From contig NW_019091385.1 in the NCBI RefSeq assembly GCF_001949145.1, forward strand, positions 387,512 through 434,786: 47,275 bases of DNA. The letters are read 5' to 3'. Position numbers and translations under genes: made by a program. This DNA is from Acanthaster planci (taxonomy: Eukaryota; Echinodermata; Asteroidea; Valvatida; Acanthasteridae). Under the pieces are notes generated by a model, which did not search any database, was not told the origin of the DNA, and worked only from the letters and a program-made list of their open reading frames with translations. Below, one piece after another: positions 1 to 10,589 of the stretch (the first letter of the stretch is position 1; each line of letters begins with the position of its first letter).

Positions 1-60
1 TTTCTGAGGTATGCCAAACCCAATGCAAAAGCCAGCTGTCTGGGCCTACCAGACCTATCC

Positions 61-101
61 CCACAGAATTAAACACTTTACAACTGTTTAATTCTGTGTG
101 G
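61..101. repeat. short perfect hairpin
   Basis: The stem is formed by ACAGAATTAAACA and its reverse complement around a 9-base loop (76-84). This is seen directly. No gene lies within 1.2 kb, so it is probably a small inverted-repeat relic rather than a regulatory RNA structure. The rest of 1-560 is AT-rich and shows no credible coding frame. Confidence 0.6.
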
Positions 102-559
102 TTAGGGAAGGTTAGGGTTAAGGGTCAACTACTTTTTTTTGGTGGGAGGAAGGCGGGAATATCACCAAGATCTCAGTTTAAATTTCCCTTGGACTAGTTG
201 AGAATCACGGGCTGTGTTCTCAGCTATGGCATTTATAAGGGAGAAGAAACTGGAACAAAAAATTACAGTTTAGCCAAACTTGTAAAAATGGTGTCGCTTA
301 CATGTACACCATACTTGTTACATCCACTTTTCTCTGTAATATGTCACTGTGAATTATTTCAGAATGGCCTGAAACATTCCTGACGGGACAAGTTGTCACA
401 ACCAATGTTACACAAAACAACGGAGTTTATCCATAAGAGCCCTTTCATCTGACAAAGCTGTCCAGATGTCGCAAAACGTTCCTCAACTTTGTGGAATTAT
501 CAATTTGCAACTTTAATTACACACAAAGGGTACATGTACATAACTAAACTACATGTCCA

Positions 560-915
560 CGTAATAATAATTAATAATTTATTCATTTATAAAGCACAAA
601 TTTCATATAGATATGTTCAAATGCGCTGTACAATGAAGAAATTTTAAACATGGTTGAGCCGATGGCATACAAGGGTGCCTCGGGCAGCCGCCAAACAACC
701 CACATTCACCAACATCAGTAAAGGGGAGACAGTAAGAAGCAGTTACAGTGTTAGAGGTGGGGGGAAAACCCCAGAGGAGTATTCTCGATAAAACCCACAG
801 GGTCAGGTAGGGACTGAAAATCCGATCCACATGTGGACCGGGCCGGGAATCGAACCCGGGACCACAGAGGTGGAAGGCGAGGAAAGAACTACTTTGCCAA
901 CCCAACTCCCTAACA
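560..915 (-). mobile_element. tRNA-derived SINE-like repeat
   Basis: Read on the minus strand, bases around 840-862 contain a consensus tRNA B-box (GGTTCGATTCC within a longer GC-rich match), preceded by a degenerate A-box-like start near 905-915. Downstream comes a CAGTCCCTACCTGACC / GGGTTTTCCCCCCACCTC type body, as seen in many marine-animal tRNA-SINEs. It ends toward 560 in an AT-rich tail with AAAGCAC and GCGCTGTACAA motifs. No cloverleaf of a working tRNA can be folded by eye, so this is a SINE rather than a tRNA gene. The family name is not known to me. From 916 to 1336 I see nothing recognisable. Confidence 0.6.
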
Positions 916-1336
916 CGTAACCATTCAAGGTCCTGTTATTAACATTCAAAAACCAAGTGCCGGTATGCACAAACTAAGATAATGTCTACTCGTTTAAGTA
1001 ACTATAAAGCCCTTGACAAAATTGTCAAATCTCAATCCTATTTGCCTGACAATGTACAGAATTTCATTTTTGCAACCAAATTCTACAATTTTTCGTTGTC
1101 TTTCCTGATTGAGCAAAAAATCCCCTCCAAAAATCTCAAATGTCTTCATGGAATAAAGTTGACAGTGTCTCTTTGATGGTGATAATGAACATCCACAAAC
1201 TCCAAAATAGCCATATGATAAATAGCGCGCATAATACCCAAAATCTGGATGGAAAGTGAATTCCTGGTGCTTAAAAATGAAGTTACATGTACTTGAGATT
1301 GATTACAGAAACCATTTCCTGCCTTTTCTAGATGTT

Positions 1337-1834
1337 CTAGAAGTGCTGGGTTGGCTGAGAAGCCTTGATGAGAACAAAAAACCCTCTTGAACAAACTGCA
1401 TCAGCCCATCCTACAAAGAGAGTCATCATAGCACAGTTTTCACCACGCCCACCGTTGGGCTGCTGTGGATCTGAAATCTAGTTCAGGTAGAGAGATTCCA
1501 TTCCAGTCATCCAGTCATCTTCCCTGTCCAGGTGATTGCAATTGATCCAGACTCCATACCTCTCCTCTTCTTGCACGATTGTGATGACAAAGTCATCTTC
1601 TTCCTTGGACCTTGAGGTGGCCAGAGAGCCTCCTATCTCATAGCAGGCATCTCTGGCATCAAACCAGTTGAAGCGACCCTCGGACACCAAGTAGCATGCT
1701 CACCTCCACCATCTCCAACCGGGGCAAGATGCAGATCTACCAGTTTTGCTCACAGCAGGGACACTGCAAGACTCACTGGTAACCAAAGCCATCTTGCAAA
1801 GCAAAGCACCAACCAAGAACACTGTTGGGAACAT
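1337..1834 (-). pseudogene. C-type lectin pseudogene (two nonsense codons)
   Basis: This is a full-length relative of the four open lectins of this array. The same frame runs without any frameshift from an ATG (1832-1834; signal-like start MFPTVFLVG) to the shared ending QHF-stop at 1337. Two codons are broken: a TGA replaces the Gly codon of the conserved WRGAC motif near 1695, and a TAG replaces the Trp codon of the YLNW motif near 1475. The last conserved Cys (VLCK in paralogues) is Ile here (VLIK). Because the frame is otherwise intact, inactivation looks recent. A shorter ORF from the inner Met (MVSEGRF, 1690) exists, but it lacks the first disulfides and the C-terminal third, so it is unlikely to give a folded protein. 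Confidence 0.85.
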
Positions 1835-2382
1835 AGTTCATGAATAAATGGGTTCACAAAAGAATTTACTAAAAGTACAGTAGATCAGCATAAATTCATC
1901 TCAGAAGGATCGCAAATCCGTTTTTGGCACCAATTGAGGACTCATCTGAACTTGTCAGAAGAAAATGAACCAAGCAATGAAACACAGGAATGAAAGAAGT
2001 ACGGAGTAACAACCAGTGATGTCTAGATCCTTTCTTTTCAGCCCCTCTCAACAATACAGAGATGGACAGCATCAATATAAGCCATCCTTAATAATGGGGA
2101 AGAAATGACCCAGATAAATTAATACTGTGTTTAGATGGAACCAGTGGAGCGTAATTTTAAGCTAAAGTAAAGTCAAGGCCACTGGTCAGGACCCATTGAT
2201 ATTAATGCAACACTAACAACACTGCTGCTGCTACATGTATATGCTGTACACAGCATGTGTAACAGACAGAATCCTGATGGAAACCTCGGTCATGGTACAA
2301 TGTTTTACAAAATATTACTTGAATTGCAGATTACAGAATGAAGAAATCATTTATGGGCTCAAGACTGCCTCATCTAGAGCTT
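1835..2382. repeat. duplicated lectin upstream flank, copy 1
   Basis: There is no gene here. The stretch resembles three other blocks at about 3030-3420, 4850-5250 and 7255-7660. They share, in order, a CAAATCC-TTTGGCA segment, a TGAACTTG-CAGAAGAAAAT segment, an AATGACCC segment and a CTGGTCAGG-CCCAT-AATAT segment. The blocks lie upstream of the minus-strand lectin genes, so they mark the unit of tandem duplication and may carry shared promoter sequence. The comparison was made by eye. Confidence 0.65.
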
Positions 2383-2886
2383 CTAGAAGTGCAGGATAGG
2401 CAGAAAAGCCTTGCAAAGAACAAAATGTTTTCTTGAACATCCTGCATCGGCCCACTCTCCAGACACAGTCGTCATGACACAATCTTCATCATTATCATCT
2501 CCACCATCTGGCTCCCATGGAAACCAGTTCAGGTAGGGAGATTCCACTCCATCACTGCTGCATTTCCAGTCACCTTCCTTGTTCAGGTCATTGCAATTGA
2601 TCCAGACTCGATTCTGTCCTTCCTTCATGATCTGTGTGACAAAGTCATTTTCTTCATCAAATCGTGGGGCTGCCAGAGAACCGCCAATCTCACGGCAGGC
2701 AGCTTTGGCCTCAAACCAGTTGAAGTGATCCTTAGTCACCAAGTAGCATGCTCCCCTCCACCATCTCCAACCAGGTTGACATGCAGGCATACCAGTTACA
2801 CCAACAGCAGGGACACTGCAAAACTCACTGGTAACCAAAGCCATCTTGCAAAGCAGAGCACCAACCAAGAACACTCTTGAGAACAT
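2383..2886 (-). CDS. secreted C-type lectin-like protein (CTLD 1)
   Basis: The gene encodes 167 residues in a single exon. A weak signal peptide (about residues 1-20) is followed by one C-type lectin domain. The long-form N-terminal loop has C36 and C47 (WRGACYLV), then C64, with closing cysteines C136, C150 and C158. The extra pair C98 and C109 (WINCND...GDWKC) is typical of this array. The carbohydrate/calcium loop reads EPD (125-127) where mannose-type lectins have EPN, and WAD (145-147) where most have WND. This Asp-for-Asn change makes the sugar preference uncertain. I chose the Met at 2886 because it matches the paralogues' start; the frame is open upstream to 2991. Such proteins usually act extracellularly in glycan recognition or immunity. 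The ligand is unknown. Confidence 0.85.
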   Translation of the reverse strand: MFSRVFLVGALLCKMALVTSEFCSVPAVGVTGMPACQPGWRWWRGACYLVTKDHFNWFEAKAACREIGGSLAAPRFDEENDFVTQIMKEGQNRVWINCNDLNKEGDWKCSSDGVESPYLNWFPWEPDGGDDNDEDCVMTTVSGEWADAGCSRKHFVLCKAFLPILHF

Positions 2887-4201
2887 AGCTCCAGAATAAA
2901 TGCTACTGGAATCAGGAAAAAAACAACCGAGCCAAAACTGATGAGTGCTGTTTGTGCAAGAAAAAAAATGACTTGAAATGTGACTATACACAAAATCTAT
3001 GTGTTAGCAAGAGAATTTACTGAAAGCAGATGCAGAATAAATGAATCCAAGAAGGGTCAGAAATCCATTTGGCAAGAACTGAATGCTTGTCTGAACTTGC
3101 CAGAAGAAAATAAACTGAACAGTGAAGCCTAGAAATTTCGGAGATTCCTCTGACATGAGGGCATGACGGGGTGCCAACCACTGATATCTACTTTCGTTCC
3201 AGTCTTTGTCCAATATGATGACGGACAGTATCAATATACCAGGTAAGCCAACCTTAATGAGGAGGAAGTGACCCAGATATGATTGTGTTTAGATGGAAAC
3301 AGCAGAGAATACTAAGCCAAGGTGAAGTCAACGCCGCTGGTCACGGCCCATCAATATTAACGCATCACTGACAGCATTGTTAGGTAGTGCTTCAAATGTG
3401 AATGGCCATTTGGAAAACAGATAGGTACACGTACTATACGTTTATGCAGCACTTTGATTAAAAACACGACAAAGAGAAGATTTTGTTCGATAAGAAGTCT
3501 CTGAGTGGAGTGAATAGGATGATGGAAAAGGCTGATTGGCTACTGTGCCTCGCCAAACTACAATCAAATATCGATCCGAAGAAGCTTCTTCATGTAAAAA
3601 AAGCCATATCATTGGTTGCATGCAGGCAATTAGAACTGCTTGCTTGTTTTACATAAACTGACTACAATCACTACTGTGGCAACTTGGTCCCATTAAATTC
3701 TGTATTTTTCTCCTGTATTTTTCTACTGACAACCAATCTTGCCCCAAGAATTCCCTTTTTCTCAAACAGATTCTAGATTTTTTTTTCTCTTTCCTCATTG
3801 CGAGAAGATCCCTAAAATAATTTATCTCCCCCATAACGAGGTGTTGGCAGTTTCTCTTTGGTTTCTGAATGAGCGTCCAGATTCCGAATTGGCCATGCCA
3901 TTGAATGGCAGTTGGAACGGACAAAAAGCCTGATGGAGGTTTTAGTCATGTTTAGACGCTGAAGAACTACAATCCTGGACAAATCTCGTTGGAACATGCC
4001 TCCACCCTCATCCCCTGTCAATGTTGTTTTTCATTGAGTAAGCTGGGCTGAATCTTGGTCCAATAAATGACCGCTACATTGAATGGGGGAGAGGGGGCTC
4101 TTTTCACCGCGCTTCCCAGGTGTTTCAGCTACTTTGTTCAGGACTGTAGTCTCTTAAAAGACAGATTGCAGAAATCATTGCCAGATATGTGACTGCCTCA
4201 T
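2887..4201. other. intergenic, with duplicated flank copy 2
   Basis: No gene is supported. About 3030-3420 is the second copy of the lectin upstream flank. About 3830-3940 resembles 8655-8730 (shared CAGTTTCTCTTTG, TTTCTGAAT and GGACAAAA segments), so it belongs to the duplicated sequence lying 3' of lectin copies. The ORFs in this stretch look like chance frames: they lack homology or splice context that I can recognise. Confidence 0.5.
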
Positions 4202-4723
4202 CTAAAAGTGCAAGATTGGCTGAAACGTCTTGCCAAGGGGGAACAGCTTTCTTGAACATTCTGCATCAGCCCATCCTCCAACACGCCTAAAGAGGGTCAT
4301 CATGGCACAGTTTTCATGATCTTCATAATTGGGCTCATTTTCATCCCAGTTCAGGTAGAGAGATTCCACTCCATCACTGCTGCATTTCCAGTCACCTTCC
4401 TTGTCCAGGTCGTTGCAATTGATCCAGATGCGATTCTTTCCCTCTTCTTGCATGATCGCTGAGACAAAAACATTCTCTTCTTCAGAGTGTGGGGCTGCAA
4501 GAGAACCTCCCATTTCACGGCAGGCAGCCCTGGCGTCAAACCATTTGAAGCGATCCTTAGTAACCAAGGAGCATGCACCTCTCCATGGTCTCCAAACAGA
4601 GTGACATGCAGACCTACCAGTAACACCAACAACTGGGGCACTGCAAGACTCACTGGTAACCAAAGCCATCTTGAAATGGCTTGCGCAAAGCAGAGCACCA
4701 ACCAAGATCCCTGCTGGGAACAT
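4202..4723 (-). CDS. secreted C-type lectin-like protein (CTLD 2), last Cys lost
   Basis: The gene encodes 173 residues in a single exon, with a hydrophobic signal peptide at about 1-20 (MFPAGILVGALLC). Its C-type lectin domain has C40/C51, C68, the extra pair C103/C114, C139 and C156. It carries a canonical EPN (130-132) and WAD (151-153) in place of WND. The position of the final Cys, kept in CTLD 1, 3 and 4, is Gly164 (PLGK instead of VLCK), so the main C68-to-C-terminus disulfide cannot form. The Tyr of GACYLV is Ser. There are two extra residues before WAD (FRRVGGW). The frame is fully open, so it is either a diverging functional copy or an early pseudogene. Overall similarity to the other copies remains very high. 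Confidence 0.8.
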   Translation of the reverse strand: MFPAGILVGALLCASHFKMALVTSESCSAPVVGVTGRSACHSVWRPWRGACSLVTKDRFKWFDARAACREMGGSLAAPHSEEENVFVSAIMQEEGKNRIWINCNDLDKEGDWKCSSDGVESLYLNWDENEPNYEDHENCAMMTLFRRVGGWADAECSRKLFPLGKTFQPILHF

Positions 4724-6030
4724 ACTTGTAGTTCCAGAATAATAAATACATCCAAGATTCAGGAAAAGCCAAGATGAGTCAAAACTGACAAATGCCAGAA
4801 GAAAATTATTGGTGTGACATAAATGATGACGTCAAATATGACAACGTATAAAAAAACGTGCTGAAAGCACATGCAGCATTAATAAATGAATCCTCAAAGG
4901 ATCACAAATCCATTTGGCAAAAAGCGGGGACTTGTCGAAATTTGCCAGAAGAAAATAAACTGAGCAATGAATCATAAATCTCCAGACTCCTCTGACATCA
5001 GGGCATGATGAGGTACTAACCAGTGACATCTACTTTCCTTCCAGTCTTTGACCAACACAGTGATGGACGGTATCAATATCCCTGTAAGTGTAAGCCAACC
5101 TTTTTTGAGGAGGAAATGACCCAGCTAAATTAATATTGCATTTGGATGGAACCAGCAGAGGATAATTCCAAGCCAAGGTACTGTAGGTCAAGGTGGCTGG
5201 TCAGGGCCCGTCAATATTAACACAGCACTGAAAACATTGTTATGGGTTGGTATAGAGTTGTTTTGAAAACCAAGGTGCAGATACTGCATTTTGATTAAAA
5301 ACACAACAAAAGGAGATTTTTTATCACTAGTCTCTGCAAACAGTGAATACGATGAAGCAAAAAGCTGATTGGCTGCTTCACCAAACTACCATTAAATACT
5401 GATCTTATTCCTATTACCCATTAAAAAAGCTACAAATGCCACACCGTTGATTGCAAGTAGACAATTAGAACTGCTTGCTTGTTCTGCATCAACTGACTGA
5501 CAACCAAGCTTGGTTCATACAGACATGTTCAGTAGTTTATACCACAGTCAAAGACGATGTACCTGATGCATTTCAGATTTCAGCTTTTGTGAAGTTTAAG
5601 TGAATACCCATGACTTCTGCATGTAGCTACATCAAATCAAAAATTATTTCACAGCATGAGATATACATGTAACTTGCGATGCTCCATGCATCAACTTGCC
5701 GCTCAAACTGGAGCCTTTGATTGAATTTTCAATCTCCTCCAATTCCATATTCCATGCCTTTTCCATGCACAGATAAGGATTTTCTTCTCTTTCATCAACA
5801 GTAAAAGATTCTTTCATTAACGTCATCTGTCACCCTGGATCAAGGTGTTGCAAGTCTTCGACTGTGAAATCAAGATCTGAATTCCAAAGCCGCGTCACAA
5901 ACAGTACGTGTAACAGGAAAAATTCCGGATGCACACTAAAGCTATGTTAGAACTCATAAAAACTGTTATTGGCATTGAATAACAGATTTCAGAAATCGTT
6001 TGTGACATCCAGACTGCCCATCTAGAGTTT
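4724..6030. other. intergenic, with duplicated flank copy 3
   Basis: No gene is supported. About 4850-5250 is the third copy of the lectin upstream flank. From 5290 to 6030 I see only AT-rich spacer. The short frame at 5644-5826 (minus strand) has no recognisable domain and no splice context, and I treat it as chance. Confidence 0.45.
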
Positions 6031-6549
6031 CTAGAAGTGCAGGCTTGGCTTAAAAGCCTTGCAGAGAACAAACTGGTTTCTTGAACAATTGTCATCAACC
6101 CACCCTCCGAAGAGAGTCATCATGACACAGTCTTCAACATCTCCACCGTTATGCTCCTCTAGATCTAAAATCCAGTTTAGGTAGAGAGATTCCACTCCAT
6201 CGTTGCTGCATTTCCAGTCACCTTCCTTGTCCAGGTCATTGCAATCGATCCAGACTCGAGTGTTTCCCTCTTCTAGCATGATCTCTTTGACAAAGTCATT
6301 TTCTTCCTCGGATTGTGGGGCAGCGAGAGAGCCACCCATCTCACGACAGGCAGCTCTGGCCTCAAACCAGTCGAATTTATCCTTAGTCACTAAGTAGCAT
6401 GCTCCTCTCCACCATTTCCAACCAGGGTGACAAGCAGACCCACCGGTTATACCCACAGTGGAGGCACTGCAAGATTCACTGGTAACCAAAGCCATCTTCA
6501 AATGGCTAGAGTAAAGCAGAATAGTGACCAAGAACCTTCCTGAAAGCAT
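6031..6549 (-). CDS. secreted C-type lectin-like protein (CTLD 3)
   Basis: The gene encodes 172 residues in a single exon, with a signal-like N-terminus (MLSGRFLVTILLY) ending near residue 20. All nine cysteines of the array are kept: C27, C40, C51, C68, the extra pair C103/C114, C141, C155 and C163. The sugar-binding loop is rebuilt: EEHN (131-134) stands where CTLD 2 and CTLD 4 have EPN, so the cis-Pro needed for classic calcium/sugar coordination is missing, and WND is WVD (150-152). The fold is therefore probably intact, but classical mannose or galactose binding is doubtful. Its related flank copy (7255-7660) lies about 0.7 kb further upstream than in the other copies, separated by a 303-bp repeat. 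Confidence 0.85.
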   Translation of the reverse strand: MLSGRFLVTILLYSSHLKMALVTSESCSASTVGITGGSACHPGWKWWRGACYLVTKDKFDWFEARAACREMGGSLAAPQSEEENDFVKEIMLEEGNTRVWIDCNDLDKEGDWKCSNDGVESLYLNWILDLEEHNGGDVEDCVMMTLFGGWVDDNCSRNQFVLCKAFKPSLHF

Positions 6550-6897
6550 AGTTCCAGAACAAATGCGTCCAGATTCTTATCGAGTCAAAACTTCACAACT
6601 GTTCGGCTGGTATTTTAGAATAAACTACTTCAGACTTGAAGAAACTTTAAACGATGGTTATTTTTCAGTATAAGCCAATTCATACATACGTCTGCATTGG
6701 CCGCATGTAGCATGCCTTGAGACCTCCAATATATTACGTGTCCATGTACATGTAGGTTGAAGCCAAGGATTCTTCTTTACTCAGGGACTAAACTCTGAAG
6801 CATACATGTACCAATCACCAGTTTGACTGAAATGACCAGTTAAACTAATTCAAGGCACTCAGTCTCAGCCAATGGAAATCTGATCCGGACTGAAATA

Positions 6898-7200
6898 CAT
6901 CCAATTACTGATGCCACTTCAAACCCATCTGAATGGGAACTACCAAGGCCTCGCTGCAATCACGTAAGAAATCTGCTCACTTCTTGCTGTAGCACAGTGT
7001 GCCCAAAGTAGATTTTTTTCCCAACCAGACAAATGGCTGCAGACATTTCAATCAATAAAATTTCTACCATCACATTCCAGTCCCTGCCAATATTGCATTT
7101 TCTGATCCTTTTTCTATTGAACACAAAGCCTGAACCTTGGTATTGTGCTAGTCGTTCTGATATCCACGGTCAATGCCACCATGTCAGTCCAATATTTGCT
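6898..7200. repeat. 303-bp repeat, copy A
   Basis: The segment beginning CATCCAATTACTG and ending ATATTTGCT is repeated at 8037-8357 in the same orientation with high identity by eye. It contains no credible gene. It separates CTLD 3 from its ancestral upstream flank, so it is either a small mobile element or a by-product of local duplication. Confidence 0.7.
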
Positions 7201-7254
7201 CACATGCATTGCTGATGAATTGACACAAAAGAATTTGCAGGCAGGAAATGCAGC

Positions 7255-7660
7255 ATTTCTAAATGAATCCTCACAGGATCACAAATCCATTTGGCAAGAA
7301 CCAAGGACTCATCTAAACTTGCAAGAAAAAAAACCAACTGAGCAGTGAATCATAGAAATTTCCAAACTCCTCTGACATGAGGGCAGTATGGAGTACAAAC
7401 CAGTGATATCTACTTTCGAGTCTTTGACCAAAAAAGTGATGGACAGCACCAATACAAGCCAACCTTAACTGCTTGATGAGCAATAAATGACCCAGATGAG
7501 TTAAGCCTGTGTTCGGACAGAACCAGCACATGAAACATGAAATTTTAAGCCAAGGTAAAGTCAAGGCCTCTGGTCAGGGCCCATCAATATGAACACAGCA
7601 CTGACAGCATTGTTAGGTAATGTTTCAAATGCACATGATTATTTGGAAAACAGGGCTGTA
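7255..7660. repeat. duplicated lectin upstream flank, copy 4
   Basis: This is the fourth copy of the block described at 1835-2382, closest to copy 2 (both end with a TTGTTAGGTA...CAAATG...TTTGGAAAACAG segment). No lectin frame lies directly to its left; CTLD 3 begins about 0.7 kb away. From 7661 to 8036 I see no gene or known repeat. Confidence 0.6.
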
Positions 7661-8036
7661 GGTGCGGTAGTCTGAAAAACTCGCACTCTACAAATAACCT
7701 TTTTAAAATTTTGACATGGTTGGGCATGGTAGAGTAAAAGTATGTTCCACAGGCTTTCCATCCCGTTAATCGATTTCACTCAAAGCAGCTCGTGCTCCGA
7801 ATCAAAATCCTCCCAATTCGCCTCTAAAATGGTCCTTAAACTGTCTGATGCGTCTGGCTTAGGATTAAATGAGAATTGGAGATTCCAATAATGATGGTAT
7901 AGTTTACTCACATTTGGGAAGAAAAAAAAATTTCCCCATCAAATCGCAAATGCTCTTGTCGTCGAGCTAAAAGTGGCCATCTTGTTCAAATAGTGATTTA
8001 AACTGTATATTAATGTCCTAGAGATGATGTCCACTT

Positions 8037-8357
8037 ACATCCAATTACTGAAGCCACTTCAAACCCATCTGAATGGAAACTACCAAGGACACACTGCTTG
8101 TTTCACGCAATCACTTAGAGACCGGCTCACTTACATGTATTTTGAAGTGGAGCATGCCCAACTTAGAATTTTTTCCCAACCAGACAAAAAGGTGCAGACA
8201 TTTCTGCATCCATAGAATTCCTACCGTCACATTCCAGTCCCTGCCAATATTGCAGTTTTCTTATCATTTTCTATTGAACACAAAGCCCGAACCTTGGTAT
8301 TGTGCTAGTCGTTCTGATATCCACGGTCAATGCAAACATGTCAGTCCGATATTTGCT
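8037..8357. repeat. 303-bp repeat, copy B
   Basis: This is the direct repeat partner of 6898-7200, slightly longer through small insertions. The plus-strand frame at 8073-8510 runs through it, but it is not conserved as a frame in copy A, so I do not call it a gene. Confidence 0.7.
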
Positions 8358-8805
8358 GGTGAATACACACTAGTACATGTACATGTGTGGCAAGACAAGA
8401 TTTCAAAAATGAATTTCCAGACACTATCAACACATGCAAAGAATGATACTACGCCCATTGTACAGTATGTACATGTGTACAGCTCCTTGCCATCAAACGT
8501 ATTGCTTTGATTCAAAGTGCAGATCTCTTTTGACCCAGATTGGCTGTTACTGAAAAGAATTCCGGCATGCACCCTCCATGTACACGTAGCTTCTGTTTAC
8601 ATTTTCTTTCGATTTGAAGATTCCTCCGTCGGCCGTCTCTCTGAAAGAAAGAGTTCACAGTTTCTCTTTGTTTCTGAATCCAAGTTTGAATTCCAAATAA
8701 GTAATTCTACGGACAAAATCTTGATGGAAACTTGAGTGATGTGAGGATCCTTAAAAATGAAGGAACAGACTATAGAAATCACTTCCTGGCTTCAAGACCG
8801 CCTTG

Positions 8806-8909
8806 ACTAGAGCTGGAAGTGGCTGAAAAGCTTTGCAACAAACAAACAGCTTTCTGGAGCAACGCATATCAGCCCACCATCCAGAGGAAGTACATGTAAT
8901 CATGACACA
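8806..8909 (-). pseudogene. C-type lectin relic (C-terminal fragment)
   Basis: On the minus strand, one frame from 8909 downward reads CVMITCT, then WWADMRCSRKLFVCCKAFQPL. This matches residues from about C136 to the end of CTLD 1 (CVMTT...WADAGCSRKHFVLCKAF). Cys and WAD positions align without gaps, and VLCK is VCCK. A TGA directly precedes the matching part, no N-terminal domain is seen upstream, and the usual stop after LHF is gone. The adjoining 8655-8730 resembles the 3' flank found near 3830-3940. It is a dead copy from the same duplication series. Confidence 0.75.
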
Positions 8910-10585
8910 TCAAATAAATTTTGATCTTCATGTTTTCTCTTGAATATGCATTAAACTATGAATCCTCAGTCTAATTTTCAATTGCACAGCTGATGTCTAT
9001 TGGTGCCCACAGGATATCGCCAGATGAGGAGAGATGTGTCACAATGACAAGCTACCGTACATGTACAAGGCAGCTGATGTACAACTCCACACAGCATAAG
9101 ATGGAAAGATACTTTCTTCACAACTCTAGAAATCAGCCAAGAATCAAATCAACAAGTGAGCTATTTTTCCTTCCCTGGGAAAGATATCCTTTCAATTCCT
9201 CCGTTGTCAATTTTTGGCTCATAGACCTCCCACTGGCTGCTCGTCGCCTGATGCAATTCGTTTCCAGGATGCGATCAGCATAAAGGGGGGGGCATTCAAT
9301 CAAGAATATTTCCGAGCAATATTCTGGTGACCACCACATGAATAACATTCCAATTGTCTACCATGCAAATATTTTCAAATCAATTATTAATTTCCTGTTT
9401 AACCATGAAAGGCATACAGAGTTATTGCCATGAGTGCCATCGCCAAGGCTGAACCATTGTTATCCAGAAACACTGACTGCAGCACAGCAGAATTCTTGTT
9501 TCGAAATGATTTGTGGCCATGGCTTCCAACACAAACCTTCAAACAATCCCTTCCTCAGTTACAGAAACAGGTGCTCCCTTGCATTATTTAAAAATTAATT
9601 TCTAGTACCCTAAAACATGTATTAATAAGCACATCTTTAAAAGATCTATCGACACTAATTGTTAGATAAACATCTAATGTTTAATTCATTTCCTTTTCCT
9701 GCCCACTATTTAATTGTTTTCCAATCTCATTGATTACACTTGTTGCAGATTTCTTTTTGGATTTCAATTAATACTGTGTTACTGATAACTTTCCAAATCC
9801 AGACTGGGAAATCTAACTTGGGATAAGCAAAGTTTCTGAATGTGGTTTAAGCACATGTAAACAATGAGGCAAGGCCATCATTCAGGACAAAAAAATGCCT
9901 GACATCACTTAAGCTTAAAATTTTCACAGCGCGTGAGTTGGTGTGGATCCACGCCAAAAGAGCCACTCTCCCACGCTTGATTTGATCATTCCAAATGGCA
10001 CCAATAGGCACCTGTAAGCTTGCACTTCATTTCCTGCAAGTGCTGTTAAAATACATGTACCAATCTGGCTCACTGACTTTGGGGGTGGTTTTTAGTTGAG
10101 ACTTTCTGAATCAGACTTGAAAAAAGGTGACACAAGGCTAAATAATGTACAATGGTACAGCATGATGATGAAGTGCCACATGTACATGTACTTCAGGGAA
10201 CCACGCAATGAAATTTTCTTAGAATCATTTTTTGTGCATGTCTGCACTTTTCTTCAATGTATGAAGATTGTATGGTATCTTATTTTGAGTGAGGTTACCT
10301 GAAATGTCCACTTTTCAGACATTCAAAATTAACCTAGCATGTTCAGACAAGTGAAGGCACTTTTATCTTGATGTACAATCACAGACATATAAACACATAG
10401 ATGGGCAGCTCCAATTCAAAACAACGGCGGGGTACCGGAGCCAAGACAGGACCCGACTAAATCCAAAAGCGTGGGCAAATTCACCCCTCGGTATAGGGAA
10501 ATTACGCAGAGTTGAAGAATTCCAGCCATAACATTCTATTAAGCCATATTTCGATTGTGAAAAAACCCTCTGTTTATTTAATCTG
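8910..10585. other. long intergenic stretch without a gene
   Basis: I see no coding gene. A frame on the minus strand (9133-9348) has somewhat protein-like composition (ETNCIRRRAASG...) but no recognisable domain. A 20-base near-perfect palindrome centred on GGATCC lies at about 9938-9957. Several TACATGTA-type motifs occur. Otherwise it is AT-rich spacer. Confidence 0.4.
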
Positions 10586-10589
10586 GCCA

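Noticed and set aside
840-862. Possible tRNA gene (B-box match)
   Set aside because: Only the B box is good. No acceptor stem, anticodon arm or proper A box can be paired, so it is a SINE head.
603-905. 100-codon minus-strand open frame
   Set aside because: It lies inside a tRNA-derived SINE-like repeat; the frame is an accident of the repeat.
8993-9283. Plus-strand frame containing RCVTMT, similar to a lectin CVMMT word
   Set aside because: The similarity is a few residues, on the opposite strand to the array, and no other lectin motif follows.
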